Shown here in pieces: positions 5,142 through 5,183 of a stretch of DNA of 5,183 nt. Both the position numbers and the translations under genes were made by a program. Each line of letters begins with the position of its first letter. Position 1 is the first letter of the stretch. The stretch covers positions 1 to 5,183 of the forward strand of contig JAQXFT010000164.1 in NCBI GenBank assembly GCA_029005335.1, in the 5' to 3' direction. Source of the DNA: Oscillospiraceae bacterium (lineage in GTDB: Bacteria; Bacillota; Clostridia; Oscillospirales; Ruminococcaceae). Below the pieces are notes generated by a model that saw nothing but the letters and a program-made list of their open reading frames with translations, was not told where the DNA came from and did no database searches.

Positions 5142-5183
5142 CCTGACACAAGCGGATAGTGTAACAGATTTTATATCCGAAGA

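Overview
The window looks like chromosomal core-gene DNA from a low-to-mid GC Gram-positive anaerobe of the class Clostridia. A Ruminococcus-like member of the Oscillospiraceae is my best guess. This rests on AT-rich intergenic DNA, strong AGGAGG-type ribosome binding sites, consensus sigma-A promoters, the sequence character of the GAPDH, and a phoH-ybeY-era cluster as found in Firmicutes. The genus is inferred from overall character, not from a search. I see no mobile element, CRISPR array, rRNA or tRNA.

Layout: positions 1-642 (minus strand) hold the first 214 residues of glyceraldehyde-3-phosphate dehydrogenase, cut by the left edge. A 260-base divergent intergenic region (643-902) carries a promoter for each direction, a cluster of GTACATTT boxes and a weak leader hairpin. 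Positions 903-1922 (plus) encode a 339-residue orphan protein that resembles a PAS plus histidine-kinase architecture but lacks the phospho-accepting His, the N-box Asn and the glycine-rich ATP-binding boxes. It is probably a pseudokinase. Next comes a consensus promoter (TTGACA-17-TATAAT, 1996-2024) with an inverted repeat bracketing its -35 box. It appears to drive a four-gene operon: a CYTH/triphosphate-tunnel protein (2104-2601), phoH/ybeZ-like ATPase (2628-3593), ybeY endoribonuclease (3596-4105) and era GTPase (4102-4998). The last 185 bases hold several inverted repeats and a candidate promoter for a gene beyond the right edge.

How the genes work together: PhoH-like protein, YbeY and Era all act in 16S rRNA maturation, 30S assembly and RNA quality control, and the two-base gap and the 4-base ATGA overlap indicate tight co-translation. 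The CYTH protein at the head of the operon suggests a link between ribosome maturation and hydrolysis of inorganic or nucleoside triphosphates, but that is inference. Compared with the Bacillus arrangement (phoH-pgpH-ybeY-dgkA-cdd-era), the intervening genes are absent. The least understood parts are the degenerate kinase-like protein and the repeat structures in the regulatory regions.
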